24,839 nucleotides of DNA from a virus, in the IMG/VR virus record IMGVR_UViG_3300042541_001447, positions 1-24,839 of that record; one strand, given 5' to 3'. Below, one piece after another: positions 14,769-21,767 of the stretch (positions within the stretch are counted from its first letter, which is position 1; the number at the start of each line of letters is the position of its first letter). The translations under genes were made by a program, and so were the position numbers. Under the pieces are notes generated by a model, which worked only from the letters and a program-made list of their open reading frames with translations, was not told where the DNA came from and ran no database searches.

Positions 14769-16364
14769 TTATACTGTTTCAATTATTCCGTATTTTTCTA
14801 CTTTTGTTTTTTCTGAATGACAAGTTTTGCAAATCGCTTGTAAATTGTCAACTGTATTTTTACCACCATTAGCAATAGGTATAATATGGTCTACGTCAAA
14901 TTCTCTATTATCATTTAATTCAATTTCACAAATATTACAATTATAAGATTGACTTGAAGCAATTGCTGAACGTTCCATTTCTGAAAAAGAATATCTATTT
15001 GAATTATCTTTAAAATTAGAATGTTTATCTACAAAAATTATTCTTCCATTTGCTCTTGACATTGCTACATACATTAATTGATTAACGTCTTGAGGATATC
15101 TATTTGCATAATCATAAATTGGAATTATAACATCATTATAAGTACTTCCTTGACTTTTATGTGAAGTAATAGCAAAAGGCTTTTTAAGTGTCGCAAAACC
15201 TAGTTTTAAATCATTATACTTTGTATTTAATTCTGCTATTTGCTTTTGAAGTACAAATTTATATTTATTACCTTCATTTAACTTTTCAATCTCTTTTTTT
15301 ATTTTTCCAACTACTTTATCAATTCTGTATTTAATAGGGTACAAAGTATTTTGATAACCATTACCAACATAAATAATAACACTAACTCCACTTTCTTTTT
15401 TAACTAATATTTTTTTATAATTAAATTTAGCAATTTCATTTGTGTATATTTCTTTTTCTTCTTCAACAAAATTTTCAATATCAATTATCTCAACTGTTTC
15501 TGAAGTATAAAACTTTTCGTTTTCTCTTGAATAAAAACCATCAAAAAAAACAATATCCCCTATATTTAATTCATTTACTTTATATCCTAAATTATTTGAT
15601 TTTGTAGAGCCTATTAACCAGTTAAAAGAAAGACAAGTTAAATTTTTAAAGCATACCGCAATTGGATTTTGTCCTTTAATTATTTGCCTGAGTTCTTTTG
15701 AATTATTATTATAAAAAAGAATATCATTATCATTTTTATATTTTTTAGCCATTTTATCAAAGTTAATTTGAAGGTGCATATTTTCTCTGAATTTTTTAAT
15801 TAATTCTTTTAAATCTGTACCATCTTTTTGTCTTTGCTGAATAGTTAACTCGGTGCAATAATCAAATTTATTGAAAATTTTACTCACTTTAAAACCCATA
15901 CTATCTCGTTCAAATTCATCTTCAATAGGGGGTATTTGTCTATTATCCCCTATTAAAATAAACTTTCTTTTGTTTTTTAACTTCATTAATAATTCAAAAC
16001 ATTCATTATTTATTAAAGATATTTCATCAATAATTATAATTTTTGGAATGTCCTCTAATTTTGGCAGTTTTCTTTTAGTAATTGTTCTGTTGTTATGGTC
16101 TTTTATCATTTTAAAACCTAAAAAACTATCTATTGTTTTTGCTTTAAAATTTGTTTCTCCATCTTTTATTAGTTGTTTTTTTAAATTACCAACTACTTTA
16201 TTAGTTGCACCTAAAAAAATTGCTTTTGAAACGTCTATTGATTTGCAAATAGTATAAGTTTTCCCAGTTCCCCCAGCTCCAATTACACCAAAAAACCCTT
16301 TTTCATTACCATCTACAAAATTAATTAATTCATTTTGTAATTCTTGTTGTTCTTCGTTTAACAT
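14769..16364 (-). CDS. SF1 (RecD/Dda-like) DNA helicase fused to an HNH endonuclease domain
   Basis: This 531-residue protein has superfamily 1 helicase motifs in order: Walker A GAGGTGKT (29-36), Walker B IIIDEISLIN (110-119), motif III LIGDNRQIPP (137-146), 'IQQRQ' (175-179), the RecD/Dda-like SHKSQGST (401-408) and YVAMSRA (432-438). After residue 470 a complete zinc-containing HNH nuclease follows: CNIC (476-479), VDHIIPIANGG (491-501), an Asn-Leu-Gln segment, and CKTCHSEKT (512-520). The first part would unwind DNA at the phage replication fork. The second could nick or cut DNA. The fusion is in one frame with no stop. It follows the primase-helicase gene by 7 nt. Confidence 0.9.
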   Translation of the reverse strand: MLNEEQQELQNELINFVDGNEKGFFGVIGAGGTGKTYTICKSIDVSKAIFLGATNKVVGNLKKQLIKDGETNFKAKTIDSFLGFKMIKDHNNRTITKRKLPKLEDIPKIIIIDEISLINNECFELLMKLKNKRKFILIGDNRQIPPIEDEFERDSMGFKVSKIFNKFDYCTELTIQQRQKDGTDLKELIKKFRENMHLQINFDKMAKKYKNDNDILFYNNNSKELRQIIKGQNPIAVCFKNLTCLSFNWLIGSTKSNNLGYKVNELNIGDIVFFDGFYSRENEKFYTSETVEIIDIENFVEEEKEIYTNEIAKFNYKKILVKKESGVSVIIYVGNGYQNTLYPIKYRIDKVVGKIKKEIEKLNEGNKYKFVLQKQIAELNTKYNDLKLGFATLKKPFAITSHKSQGSTYNDVIIPIYDYANRYPQDVNQLMYVAMSRANGRIIFVDKHSNFKDNSNRYSFSEMERSAIASSQSYNCNICEIELNDNREFDVDHIIPIANGGKNTVDNLQAICKTCHSEKTKVEKYGIIETV

Positions 16365-16371
16365 TTATTTT

Positions 16372-18732
16372 TTAATTAGTTTTTATTTCAAAATATCTTC
16401 CTTTTTGATCTCTATTTTTTTCAAAATCATACCCTTTGTAATCGCAATACTCTCGCACCCACTTCATAAAATCACGTGGACTTAATTCTTTATAGTTTTT
16501 ATATTCCTGAAGAAACAAAGCGACAATATCAACTGTGTAAATTCTTGTATTAATCACTAAATTTCCCTCTTCAGTCCAGTCAAAGAAGTCTTTTGTCGAA
16601 CCTTGAATAAATCTTTTTGCATTACCATTTATTGAAATTGTTTTTACCAAGCCTTCATTTAAAAACATTTGCAAATTATTAATAAAATAGTTGTCAAATT
16701 TATTCCAATCATTTACATTCCAACTATCAAAAAGTAATCTACCATATTCAGAAAGTGGACTTCTTTTATTATTAAAATACTGAAAAAATTCGATTTCGTG
16801 TCTTCTTCTTTCGTGTGAGCTTCCTATTCCATTAATTACATAATTAGTTGTTATTATAATTTTAGGAGATCGTTCAAACGGAATAAATATCTCATCTTTA
16901 TTTTTTCGATTAACTGTTATTCCTTCAGTAATTAAAGAAAATAATTGTTCAAAATTAAAGTTCTTTTTAACATCATCAAAAGAAAGTATTTGAGTATCTA
17001 AATTAACACGTTGGTAAACAAAATCTGACTTCTTAGGATCAAAAGATTTACCATCTATTTTAATTAATTTTCTAAAATTTGAAAGTGAAGTTAAAACTAA
17101 ACTTTTTCCACTTCCCCCGTTTGGGTTGTCATCAATTTCTTGGTCATTAAATATAACCGCCTTTTGGTCTGTTTTATCTTTATAAGTGTGAATTAAATAA
17201 CCTAATGTTAGTTCTAATGACTTTGTTCTTTCATCATCATTTGCACTTACTTTTCGTATAAAATCTTGAAAGTCATTTGTAAAATCGCTTACTTTTTTAA
17301 ATTCTCTATTTATAATTTGATTTTCCCAAATATACCCATCTACATCAATAAAATTAAGAAGTTCCGTATTGTTTGCAGTAACTTTAACAACTCCATTTTT
17401 AAAAGGAATATAAGCGGTGTCTTTTTCATCTGCTAACATTTTTAAGTAAATACTATCAATCATATTTAAATGACTTTCAGTAAACAAATAAGGACTTTTT
17501 GAACAATAGTTCCATACATTTATTAAACCCCTTTCAAGTAAATAATTTAATACAAAATCTTTTATTTGAGCAACTGAAGAAAGATTTACTTTATTTTCTT
17601 TTACCCTTACAAATGTTGGATTTTCTGAAGTTTCAGGATAGTATTTATTAAACCCATTCTTTACCAAAAATGAAGAATATTTAAATGGTTCTATTGTTAT
17701 TGTTTCACCACCGTTTTTATTAACTTGAATATTCCAGAATATATCTTCAGATTCAACTAACTGAAATTTAATTTCGTTAATTACTTCTTTGTCAACATTA
17801 AGTTGTTTTTGAATGTCCTCTAAATTTATTCCACTTTTTATTTTATTTTGTATTGTTTTAATTGTAGAAAAATCCTCAAAATATTTACTATCAAAATTTG
17901 TCTTTCTATAAGCTGAACGAATAGTGTTTACAGTTTCTGTTTCTGAAAAATCACCAATAACAACATTGTTAAAAATATATCCTTCCGCAGTGTCTTGACT
18001 GATTCCATATTCTGAAAATGACATTGCTAATTTTAAAATGTAGTTGTTTCTATTACCTTCTTCAAAACCACCTTTAAAATCAAATTTCATTATTCTTTCA
18101 ATTATTTTTCTCTCATCTCTTAAAATAATTGAAGGCACTTTTTCAGAATAAGTAAACCCTTTTTCTTCTTCTATTTCTGTAAACTCTTCACAAAATTGAT
18201 TTAAATAAATTTCAGGGTCATAACTTTCAAAACATACCCTTGAAACATTACAGTTCTTCTCATCAAAATAATCACTTTCAAAATACTTTCTAAAAGCATT
18301 AAATCTTCTTTTATGTTCTAATTTATTACTTTTTGGAATACGAATTAAAGCCTTTAACCCATTACCACTTGGAGAAGTAAAAACCATTAAAACGTGCTTA
18401 TCATTTATCAATTTTTCACGTTCTTCATTCATTATCTCCAAAGAAGGGTACTTATCAAAATCTAAAACACAACAACCTGAATGTTCTTCTAATGAATTAT
18501 CTGTTCTTTCAATAAAAACACCGTTAAACATAATAGCTAGTAAACTATTTTTAGTATTACTTCTTAGGTCTTTATCTGGACTTGTTCTAATTATATTTAT
18601 CTTATCAATTAAAACTGGATTCCCTATTTTTATACGTTCGTAAACATCTGTTATTGTTAAACTAAACGGAGTATCTTTAGCATTAAATAAATTTTTAAAT
18701 ACACTAACTTTTGTATTAAATGGTTCTTTCAT
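16372..18732 (-). CDS. primase-helicase (VirE-N/AEP-like primase plus SF3 helicase)
   Basis: This 786-residue replication protein begins with a BT4734/VirE-N-like archaeo-eukaryotic-primase domain. It has VLDFDKY (89-95, the catalytic D-x-D), 'FTSPSGNGLKALIRI' (118-132) and 'CNVSRVCFESYDP' (161-173). A helical PriCT-like linker lies around 206-254, with 'EEGNRNNYILKLAMSFSEYG'. The C-terminal SF3/D5-like ATPase has Walker A NPNGGSGKS (536-544), Walker B ILSFDDV (582-588), motif C KIIITTN (624-630) and basic residues ERRRHEIEF (641-649). It probably loads at the phage origin, primes and unwinds DNA. A candidate origin lies about 0.7 kb upstream. It starts one base after the stop of the preceding gene. 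Confidence 0.9.
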   Translation of the reverse strand: MKEPFNTKVSVFKNLFNAKDTPFSLTITDVYERIKIGNPVLIDKINIIRTSPDKDLRSNTKNSLLAIMFNGVFIERTDNSLEEHSGCCVLDFDKYPSLEIMNEEREKLINDKHVLMVFTSPSGNGLKALIRIPKSNKLEHKRRFNAFRKYFESDYFDEKNCNVSRVCFESYDPEIYLNQFCEEFTEIEEEKGFTYSEKVPSIILRDERKIIERIMKFDFKGGFEEGNRNNYILKLAMSFSEYGISQDTAEGYIFNNVVIGDFSETETVNTIRSAYRKTNFDSKYFEDFSTIKTIQNKIKSGINLEDIQKQLNVDKEVINEIKFQLVESEDIFWNIQVNKNGGETITIEPFKYSSFLVKNGFNKYYPETSENPTFVRVKENKVNLSSVAQIKDFVLNYLLERGLINVWNYCSKSPYLFTESHLNMIDSIYLKMLADEKDTAYIPFKNGVVKVTANNTELLNFIDVDGYIWENQIINREFKKVSDFTNDFQDFIRKVSANDDERTKSLELTLGYLIHTYKDKTDQKAVIFNDQEIDDNPNGGSGKSLVLTSLSNFRKLIKIDGKSFDPKKSDFVYQRVNLDTQILSFDDVKKNFNFEQLFSLITEGITVNRKNKDEIFIPFERSPKIIITTNYVINGIGSSHERRRHEIEFFQYFNNKRSPLSEYGRLLFDSWNVNDWNKFDNYFINNLQMFLNEGLVKTISINGNAKRFIQGSTKDFFDWTEEGNLVINTRIYTVDIVALFLQEYKNYKELSPRDFMKWVREYCDYKGYDFEKNRDQKGRYFEIKTN

Positions 18733-18733
18733 A

Positions 18734-19249
18734 TTATCTTTGGCTTAAAACTTGGTTTATTAAATCTTCAATTTCTTCTTGTGTATTTTCTTTAATTACT
18801 GCATCATAAAATCTACTGAAATAATGAAAATAATATTGACTTCTGTAATACTCTCTAGTGCATTCATCTTCAAGTTCAAAATTAAATCTAATAAAGTAAT
18901 CTTTTGTAAAATCTACTCTATGCTTTACGGCTAATAATGATCTTAATTTTTTAATGTGTTTGTTAATGTCCCAGTCATTAAAGGCATTATCTAAAGCATT
19001 TGACAACTCTTTTAATGTTACCATTTCATCACCATAAAAATAACCACATCTATTTAATTCTTTATGAAAAGGATTTAAGTATAAAAATACTTTACTTTCT
19101 TCATCGTAAAAAATTGTCTTGGGTTTTTTAAACTTAACAAGTTTTCTAACTTGTTTTTGATTTACCAGCTCAATAAAAGCATTAAAATCAATTCTAGGAA
19201 GATTATCTATCTTCGCTAATGTTTCTTCTGAAATTTCTTTCACTACCAT
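18734..19249 (-). CDS. hypothetical protein leading the replication operon
   Basis: This 171-residue charged protein starts MVVKEISEETLAKIDNLPRI. A basic stretch (about 33-44, QVRKLVKFKKPK) precedes a beta-like 'TIFYDEESKVFLYLNPF'. The second half is helical and aromatic ('RFNFELEDECTREYYRSQYY' then FHYFSRFYDAVIKEN). I recognise no family. It is the first gene after the leader with two hairpins and a terminator (19254-19340), and is followed by the primase-helicase with a single-base gap. Helicase loading or initiator accessory work is suggested only by this position. Its start codon lies 12 nt after the terminator hairpin, so its expression is probably governed by that element. Confidence 0.6.
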   Translation of the reverse strand: MVVKEISEETLAKIDNLPRIDFNAFIELVNQKQVRKLVKFKKPKTIFYDEESKVFLYLNPFHKELNRCGYFYGDEMVTLKELSNALDNAFNDWDINKHIKKLRSLLAVKHRVDFTKDYFIRFNFELEDECTREYYRSQYYFHYFSRFYDAVIKENTQEEIEDLINQVLSQR

Positions 19250-19253
19250 AAAT

Positions 19254-19303
19254 AAAAAAACCTATTAAGATTTCGAGGGCAAGGTCTCTACTTTCTTAAT
19301 AGG
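19254..19303 (-). terminator. intrinsic terminator or attenuator just before the replication operon
   Basis: A perfect 10-bp stem (19294-19303 with 19261-19270, CCTATTAAGA/TCTTAATAGG) is followed on the minus strand by seven U (19260-19254) and then, 4 nt later, an ATG at 19249. A small inner 3-bp stem (19275-19277 with 19286-19288) presents an 8-nt loop. A terminator directly before a start codon suggests attenuation rather than the mere end of a transcript. Confidence 0.75.
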
Positions 19304-19345
19304 AATTATTTTAATTTCTTAAACGTGCCTTGCCAACACGATAAC
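19254..19345 (-). ncRNA. structured leader or small RNA with kissing-loop complementarity
   Basis: Hairpin 1 (19340-19324) is CGTG/CACG with the loop TTGGCAAGG. Hairpin 2 is the terminator hairpin, whose inner loop is ACCTTGCC. The 7 nt GGCAAGG (19334-19328) and CCTTGCC (19284-19278) are fully complementary, five of the seven pairs being G-C, in very AT-rich surroundings. A kissing interaction is therefore possible. A promoter candidate ends only a few bases upstream, so the RNA would start close to hairpin 1. It would end after about 80-90 nt at the U run, or read through into the replication operon. The pairing is seen in the sequence; the function is inferred. Confidence 0.5.
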
Positions 19346-19378
19346 AAAAATACTAATAATATTAATATAAATAACAAA
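19345..19378 (-). promoter_or_regulatory. Bacteroidota-type promoter candidate for the replication operon leader
   Basis: On the minus strand TATTTTTG (19352-19345) matches the -7 consensus TAnnTTTG, with TTTG (19378-19375) upstream at a spacing of 22 nt, slightly longer than usual. Transcription would begin near 19338-19342, at hairpin 1 of the leader. The AT-rich surroundings raise the chance of a random match. Confidence 0.45.
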
Positions 19379-19452
19379 AATTTAAAAATAAAGTTAAAAT
19401 ATATTCAAAAATCAACTTAACTAATTGAAAGCCAAACATATAAATATTACTC

Positions 19453-19611
19453 CATATATTCGCCACATAAAAACCACTATAACTATTTTAAAATCAATTA
19501 ATTACATATATCTGCCACCACAAACGCTTTTTTTTAGGGGTACCCCTTTGTTTTTTGTTTTACTCAATAGTTGGTATATAAGAGGTATGAGGTTTATGTG
19601 GCTAAATATAT
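19453..19611. repeat. three related 20-bp repeats in gene-free DNA (candidate origin or operator)
   Basis: Copy A (19453-19477) reads CATATATTCGCCACATAAAA on the plus strand. Copy B (19504-19526) is a direct copy with CATATATCTGCCAC. Copy C (19590-19611) is inverted, its minus strand reading ATATATTTAGCCACATAAAC. The shared core is ATATAT-n-GCCACATAA. Copies A and C bracket a 12-bp palindrome and AT-rich DNA, 200-360 nt upstream of the first replication gene. Copy C overlaps the last codons of the lipoprotein gene. Iteron-like repeats next to AT-rich DNA and upstream of a primase-helicase suggest an origin. A repressor-binding operator is the alternative. Confidence 0.5.
19536..19547. repeat. 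12-bp palindrome AGGGGTACCCCT
   Basis: This is a perfect 12-bp palindrome with a GC-rich core, flanked on both sides by T-rich plus-strand DNA. It lies between repeat copies B and C. Its dyad symmetry suits a dimeric DNA-binding protein. A plus-strand hairpin would have only a 4-bp stem, so a terminator is less likely. Confidence 0.5.
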
Positions 19612-19787
19612 TTATTCTGCGTTCTTTTCACTAACTTTTTTTTACTCTCCCTCCCACTTCTAATTTTCTGCTGAGTTTTCCTACTTTGCTTGTCGTATTT
19701 CAGCATCGTTTTACGTTGTGTGATCATATTGGCTTCATGGATGGAATAGGAGCAACTGGATAGCAATAAAATTAAAAGGTATTTCAT
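19602..19787 (-). CDS. small putative lipoprotein (61 aa)
   Basis: The first ATG in a protein-like context is at 19787, giving MKYLLILLLSSCSYSIHEAN and a very basic C-terminus ('KQSRKTQQKIRSGRESKKKL'). An upstream TTG at 19814 is unlikely as a start because it lies inside the terminator hairpin. Residues 1-12 form a short signal peptide with an LSSC lipobox-like end (Cys at 12). The rest, rich in Lys and Arg, might bind DNA, RNA or lipids. GGGTAAAGATAA (19789-19800), which gives a near-consensus -7 on the minus strand (TATCTTTA), lies directly before the ATG, so a very short leader is possible. The role is unknown. Confidence 0.55.
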   Translation of the reverse strand: MKYLLILLLSSCSYSIHEANMITQRKTMLKYDKQSRKTQQKIRSGRESKKKLVKRTQNKYI

Positions 19788-19798
19788 AGGGTAAAGAT

Positions 19799-19828
19799 AA
19801 AAAAAACCAGCCAAATGAATGACTGGTT
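19799..19828 (-). terminator. intrinsic terminator after methyltransferase gene
   Basis: The stem AACCAG (19805-19810) with CTGGTT (19823-19828) has a 12-nt loop. On the minus strand it is followed by a long U run from the A tract at 19799-19806. It separates the methyltransferase (stop at 19896) from the small lipoprotein. Confidence 0.75.
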
Positions 19829-19881
19829 AATATAAGACTAATAAACTGTTCTTAAGGTAAGTAGTATTAGTACTGTTAAGA

Positions 19882-19910
19882 CAAAGATAAAAAAATTATA
19901 TTACATCAAA
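19882..19910 (-). promoter_or_regulatory. promoter candidate at the methyltransferase 3' end
   Basis: The minus strand shows TATCTTTG (19889-19882), an exact match to TAnnTTTG, with TTTG (19910-19907) upstream at a spacing of 17 nt. It would give a transcript of about 75 nt ending at the terminator at 19799-19828, or reading through to the lipoprotein. Confidence 0.45.
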
Positions 19911-20576
19911 AATTGATACTTGATTAACATTTGATTTTTTTTCTATACCTAAAAATGTTTCAAATATAGTTTTTCCAGCTTCGTAGTCAACTAGATTTCT
20001 AGCTATTTTATCCGTTCTTTGCTCTCCTTTATACTTTCTAAAATCGTAGTCGTGAAATTTAGATAATACATCTACTTCATTTTTTGCTTTACTTATAATA
20101 CCGTTCCCCTCTTTTCTTTCTTTTAAATCGCTAGGTAAATTAAAGTTAGTCCAATATAAGTGCCGACCTCTTTTTTTCGCTTGTATTAAAGGTTCATAAT
20201 ATGGGATAACATTTTCAACTACATATTTCCCTTTGAAATAATGTTGTAAAAATAATATTTCTTGGTACAAAGCCATTTCAGGATAAACTGCATCCGTTTT
20301 AGTATCATAATTATTAGCTACTGCAAATCTAGCTCTTGAATGACTAGGGCAAGGCGGTGAACTCCAGATAAAATCAAACTCTTTGAAATGGTCTAGTAAA
20401 TATTGATGAGCATCTGCAACTATTACTGTATCGTTTGGGAATCGTTCCTGATATAGTTTAGCTAGTTCTTCATCCCATTCAACTGCCGTTACTTCTATAT
20501 CTGCTACTTCATCCCAAAGATACCTGTTACCACCCAAACAAGCGTAAAGATTTAATACTTTAATCTTCTTCATCAT
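19896..20576 (-). CDS. C5 cytosine DNA methyltransferase, compact phage type
   Basis: This 226-residue protein has motif I 'KVLNLYACLGGNRYLWDEV' (SAM binding, about 6-24), an acidic motif II-like AVEWDEEL (31-38) and motif IV 'WSSPPCPSHSRARF', with the catalytic Cys at 76. Motif VI ENV is at 121-123, a motif VIII-like GRHLYWTNF at 137-145, and a C-terminal 'ARNLVDYEAGKTIFETFLGI' at 192-211. These identify a 5-methylcytosine methyltransferase. At 226 residues the target-recognition part is very short compared with the usual 300-400. No restriction enzyme is adjacent, so self-protection against host restriction is likely. Its start overlaps the upstream gene by 17 nt. The start could be either of two adjacent Met codons. 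Confidence 0.9.
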   Translation of the reverse strand: MMKKIKVLNLYACLGGNRYLWDEVADIEVTAVEWDEELAKLYQERFPNDTVIVADAHQYLLDHFKEFDFIWSSPPCPSHSRARFAVANNYDTKTDAVYPEMALYQEILFLQHYFKGKYVVENVIPYYEPLIQAKKRGRHLYWTNFNLPSDLKERKEGNGIISKAKNEVDVLSKFHDYDFRKYKGEQRTDKIARNLVDYEAGKTIFETFLGIEKKSNVNQVSIFDVI

Positions 20577-20787
20577 TCACATATTTAGATTTAAAATTTG
20601 TCAAATTAAAGCCGAATAACTCTCTTTTGTTGTGCTTCATTAATACTTTGCTTCGTAGATGCTCACCGTAGGCTATTTTTTTAATGCTTTTAATCGTTTT
20701 AAAGAAGTTGTACAACTTGCGGTGATTATTGCTACCTGGTGAACTTAGGTAACACTTGAAGCGAATTTCTCTACTTAAATCTTCCAT
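20560..20787 (-). CDS. small basic hypothetical protein (75 aa)
   Basis: This 75-residue protein starts MEDLSREIRFKCYLSSPGSN and has a Lys/Arg-rich middle ('LYNFFKTIKSIKKIAYGEHL'), ending in an acidic tail (NDEED). The basic middle suggests nucleic-acid contact, but no HTH or zinc motif is clear. It overlaps the methyltransferase start by 17 nt and follows the 104-residue gene by 2 nt, so it belongs to the same operon. I do not recognise the family. Confidence 0.6.
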   Translation of the reverse strand: MEDLSREIRFKCYLSSPGSNNHRKLYNFFKTIKSIKKIAYGEHLRSKVLMKHNKRELFGFNLTNFKSKYVNDEED

Positions 20788-20789
20788 AA

Positions 20790-21104
20790 TTACTTAACTT
20801 TAAATGTTTGTTCTACAATTGCTCTAAACTCTTTTAAATTATCCGTGTGTTCTTGTGCTAATTGGTCTTTATCTTCCTCGTTATTCTTCCAATATAGACT
20901 ATTTGCGTTGCGTTCTAAAACTTTTATAACATCGTTTGTAAAGAACTCAGGCATAACACTATTTAACTCCTCGAAGTATTCAATAAATAAAGGTGTCCAA
21001 GTTACTATTATACCGATTAATTTATCGTAGTGGTTTTTATCACTTAAATACATTTGCTCTCTGTACTCTCTCGCTAATTTTCTTTTGTATTTAATTTGTG
21101 TCAT
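20790..21104 (-). CDS. hypothetical helical protein (104 aa)
   Basis: This 104-residue protein begins with a basic segment, MTQIKYKRKLAREYREQMYL, then has a hydrophobic-aromatic centre 'LIGIIVTWTPLFIEYFEELN' at about 29-48 and an acidic, helical C-terminus ('NNEEDKDQLAQEHTDNLKEF'). The central stretch is too short and charged at its end to be a confident membrane helix. It overlaps the DnaA-like gene by 4 nt (ATGA) and so is probably co-translated with it. No family is recognised. An accessory of replication is possible only by neighbourhood. Confidence 0.6.
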   Translation of the reverse strand: MTQIKYKRKLAREYREQMYLSDKNHYDKLIGIIVTWTPLFIEYFEELNSVMPEFFTNDVIKVLERNANSLYWKNNEEDKDQLAQEHTDNLKEFRAIVEQTFKVK

Positions 21105-21529
21105 AGTGCTAATCGTTTTAAATCGTTTTTTAAATTAGAAGTACATTCACGAAAGTACTTATCGGACTTTAATTTCTGATACTGCCCTAAATAGTAGATG
21201 ATAGTATCGTGCTGTAATTCAAAGAAACTTCCAATAAACTGCAACGTCATAGTTGTGTTCTGTTTTAGATAGTTTACAAGCACTATTCTATTGTAAACTA
21301 GCATTTGCTTTCTGCTTCTGTTTTTCAATCCGTACAATTCAATTAAATCTAGTAACTTAATCGGCGTTTCTTCCGTTGGCTCTACTTCTTCTGTCGGTGT
21401 GTATTCAAGGACATCGTTTACAAATTTGTCTAATCCAGTTAGATCAAACTGTATTTTTGTGTTAAACCTAATCGACTGTAGGATATTCAATTCATATCCT
21501 AAGTCTTTCAGCATTTTTAAGTTTTTCAT
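21101..21529 (-). CDS. DnaA domain IV-like HTH protein
   Basis: This 142-residue protein has an acidic, Pro/Thr-rich segment at about 42-55 ('TPTEEVEPTEETPIKLLDLI' region). The C-terminal half resembles the DNA-binding domain IV of DnaA: 'NRSRKQMLVYNRIVLVNYLK', then MTLQFIGSFFELQHDTIIYY and LGQYQKLKSDKYF, about 71-126. In DnaA, a basic helix, an HTH and a conserved 'D-H-S/T-T-V' turn contact DnaA boxes. Here 'QHDTIIYY' replaces it. There is no ATPase domain. It may bind the phage origin or mimic host DnaA. The gene lies in an early operon, coupled by ATGA overlaps at both ends. Confidence 0.6.
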   Translation of the reverse strand: MKNLKMLKDLGYELNILQSIRFNTKIQFDLTGLDKFVNDVLEYTPTEEVEPTEETPIKLLDLIELYGLKNRSRKQMLVYNRIVLVNYLKQNTTMTLQFIGSFFELQHDTIIYYLGQYQKLKSDKYFRECTSNLKNDLKRLAL

Positions 21530-21762
21530 ATTGTTATCGGTTTTTCTGCTAATGCAATCGCTATTGTTTCACTCTCGAATCTCATATTTTTATATAACTC
21601 GCTCCATTGTATCTGATAACCTTTATCAAATAGTAGTTTTTCCATTTCAGGCGTGTACCAGCCCAATAAACTAACTTTGTATTCTGTGATGTCTACATTG
21701 AAGAAGTTCTCTAAGTTTAACTCATAATGTAGTTTTGTCACTAAATCTAATTTGCTTTTCAT
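21526..21762 (-). CDS. hypothetical protein (78 aa)
   Basis: This 78-residue protein reads MKSKLDLVTKLHYELNLENF, then a beta-type 'FNVDITEYKVSLLGWYTPEM', a helical 'EKLLFDKGYQIQWSELYKNM' and a C-terminal 'RFESETIAIALAEKPITI'. It looks like a compact alpha/beta domain. There is no signal peptide or metal site. The leader AGAAATTATG fits the Bacteroidota pattern. It follows the 51-residue gene by 5 nt and overlaps the DnaA-like gene by 4 nt. The family is not recognised. Confidence 0.65.
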   Translation of the reverse strand: MKSKLDLVTKLHYELNLENFFNVDITEYKVSLLGWYTPEMEKLLFDKGYQIQWSELYKNMRFESETIAIALAEKPITI

Positions 21763-21767
21763 AATTT

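Noticed and set aside
19362-19439. Minus-strand 25-codon ORF encoding a hydrophobic peptide
   Set aside because: Very short, in extremely AT-rich DNA where Phe/Leu/Ile/Tyr codons arise by chance, and it ends just before the promoter candidate. No coupling to another gene.
19425-19634. Plus-strand ORF of 69 codons in the gene-free region
   Set aside because: It is the only plus-strand candidate there, has unnatural composition, covers the repeat and palindrome region and runs into the lipoprotein gene on the other strand.
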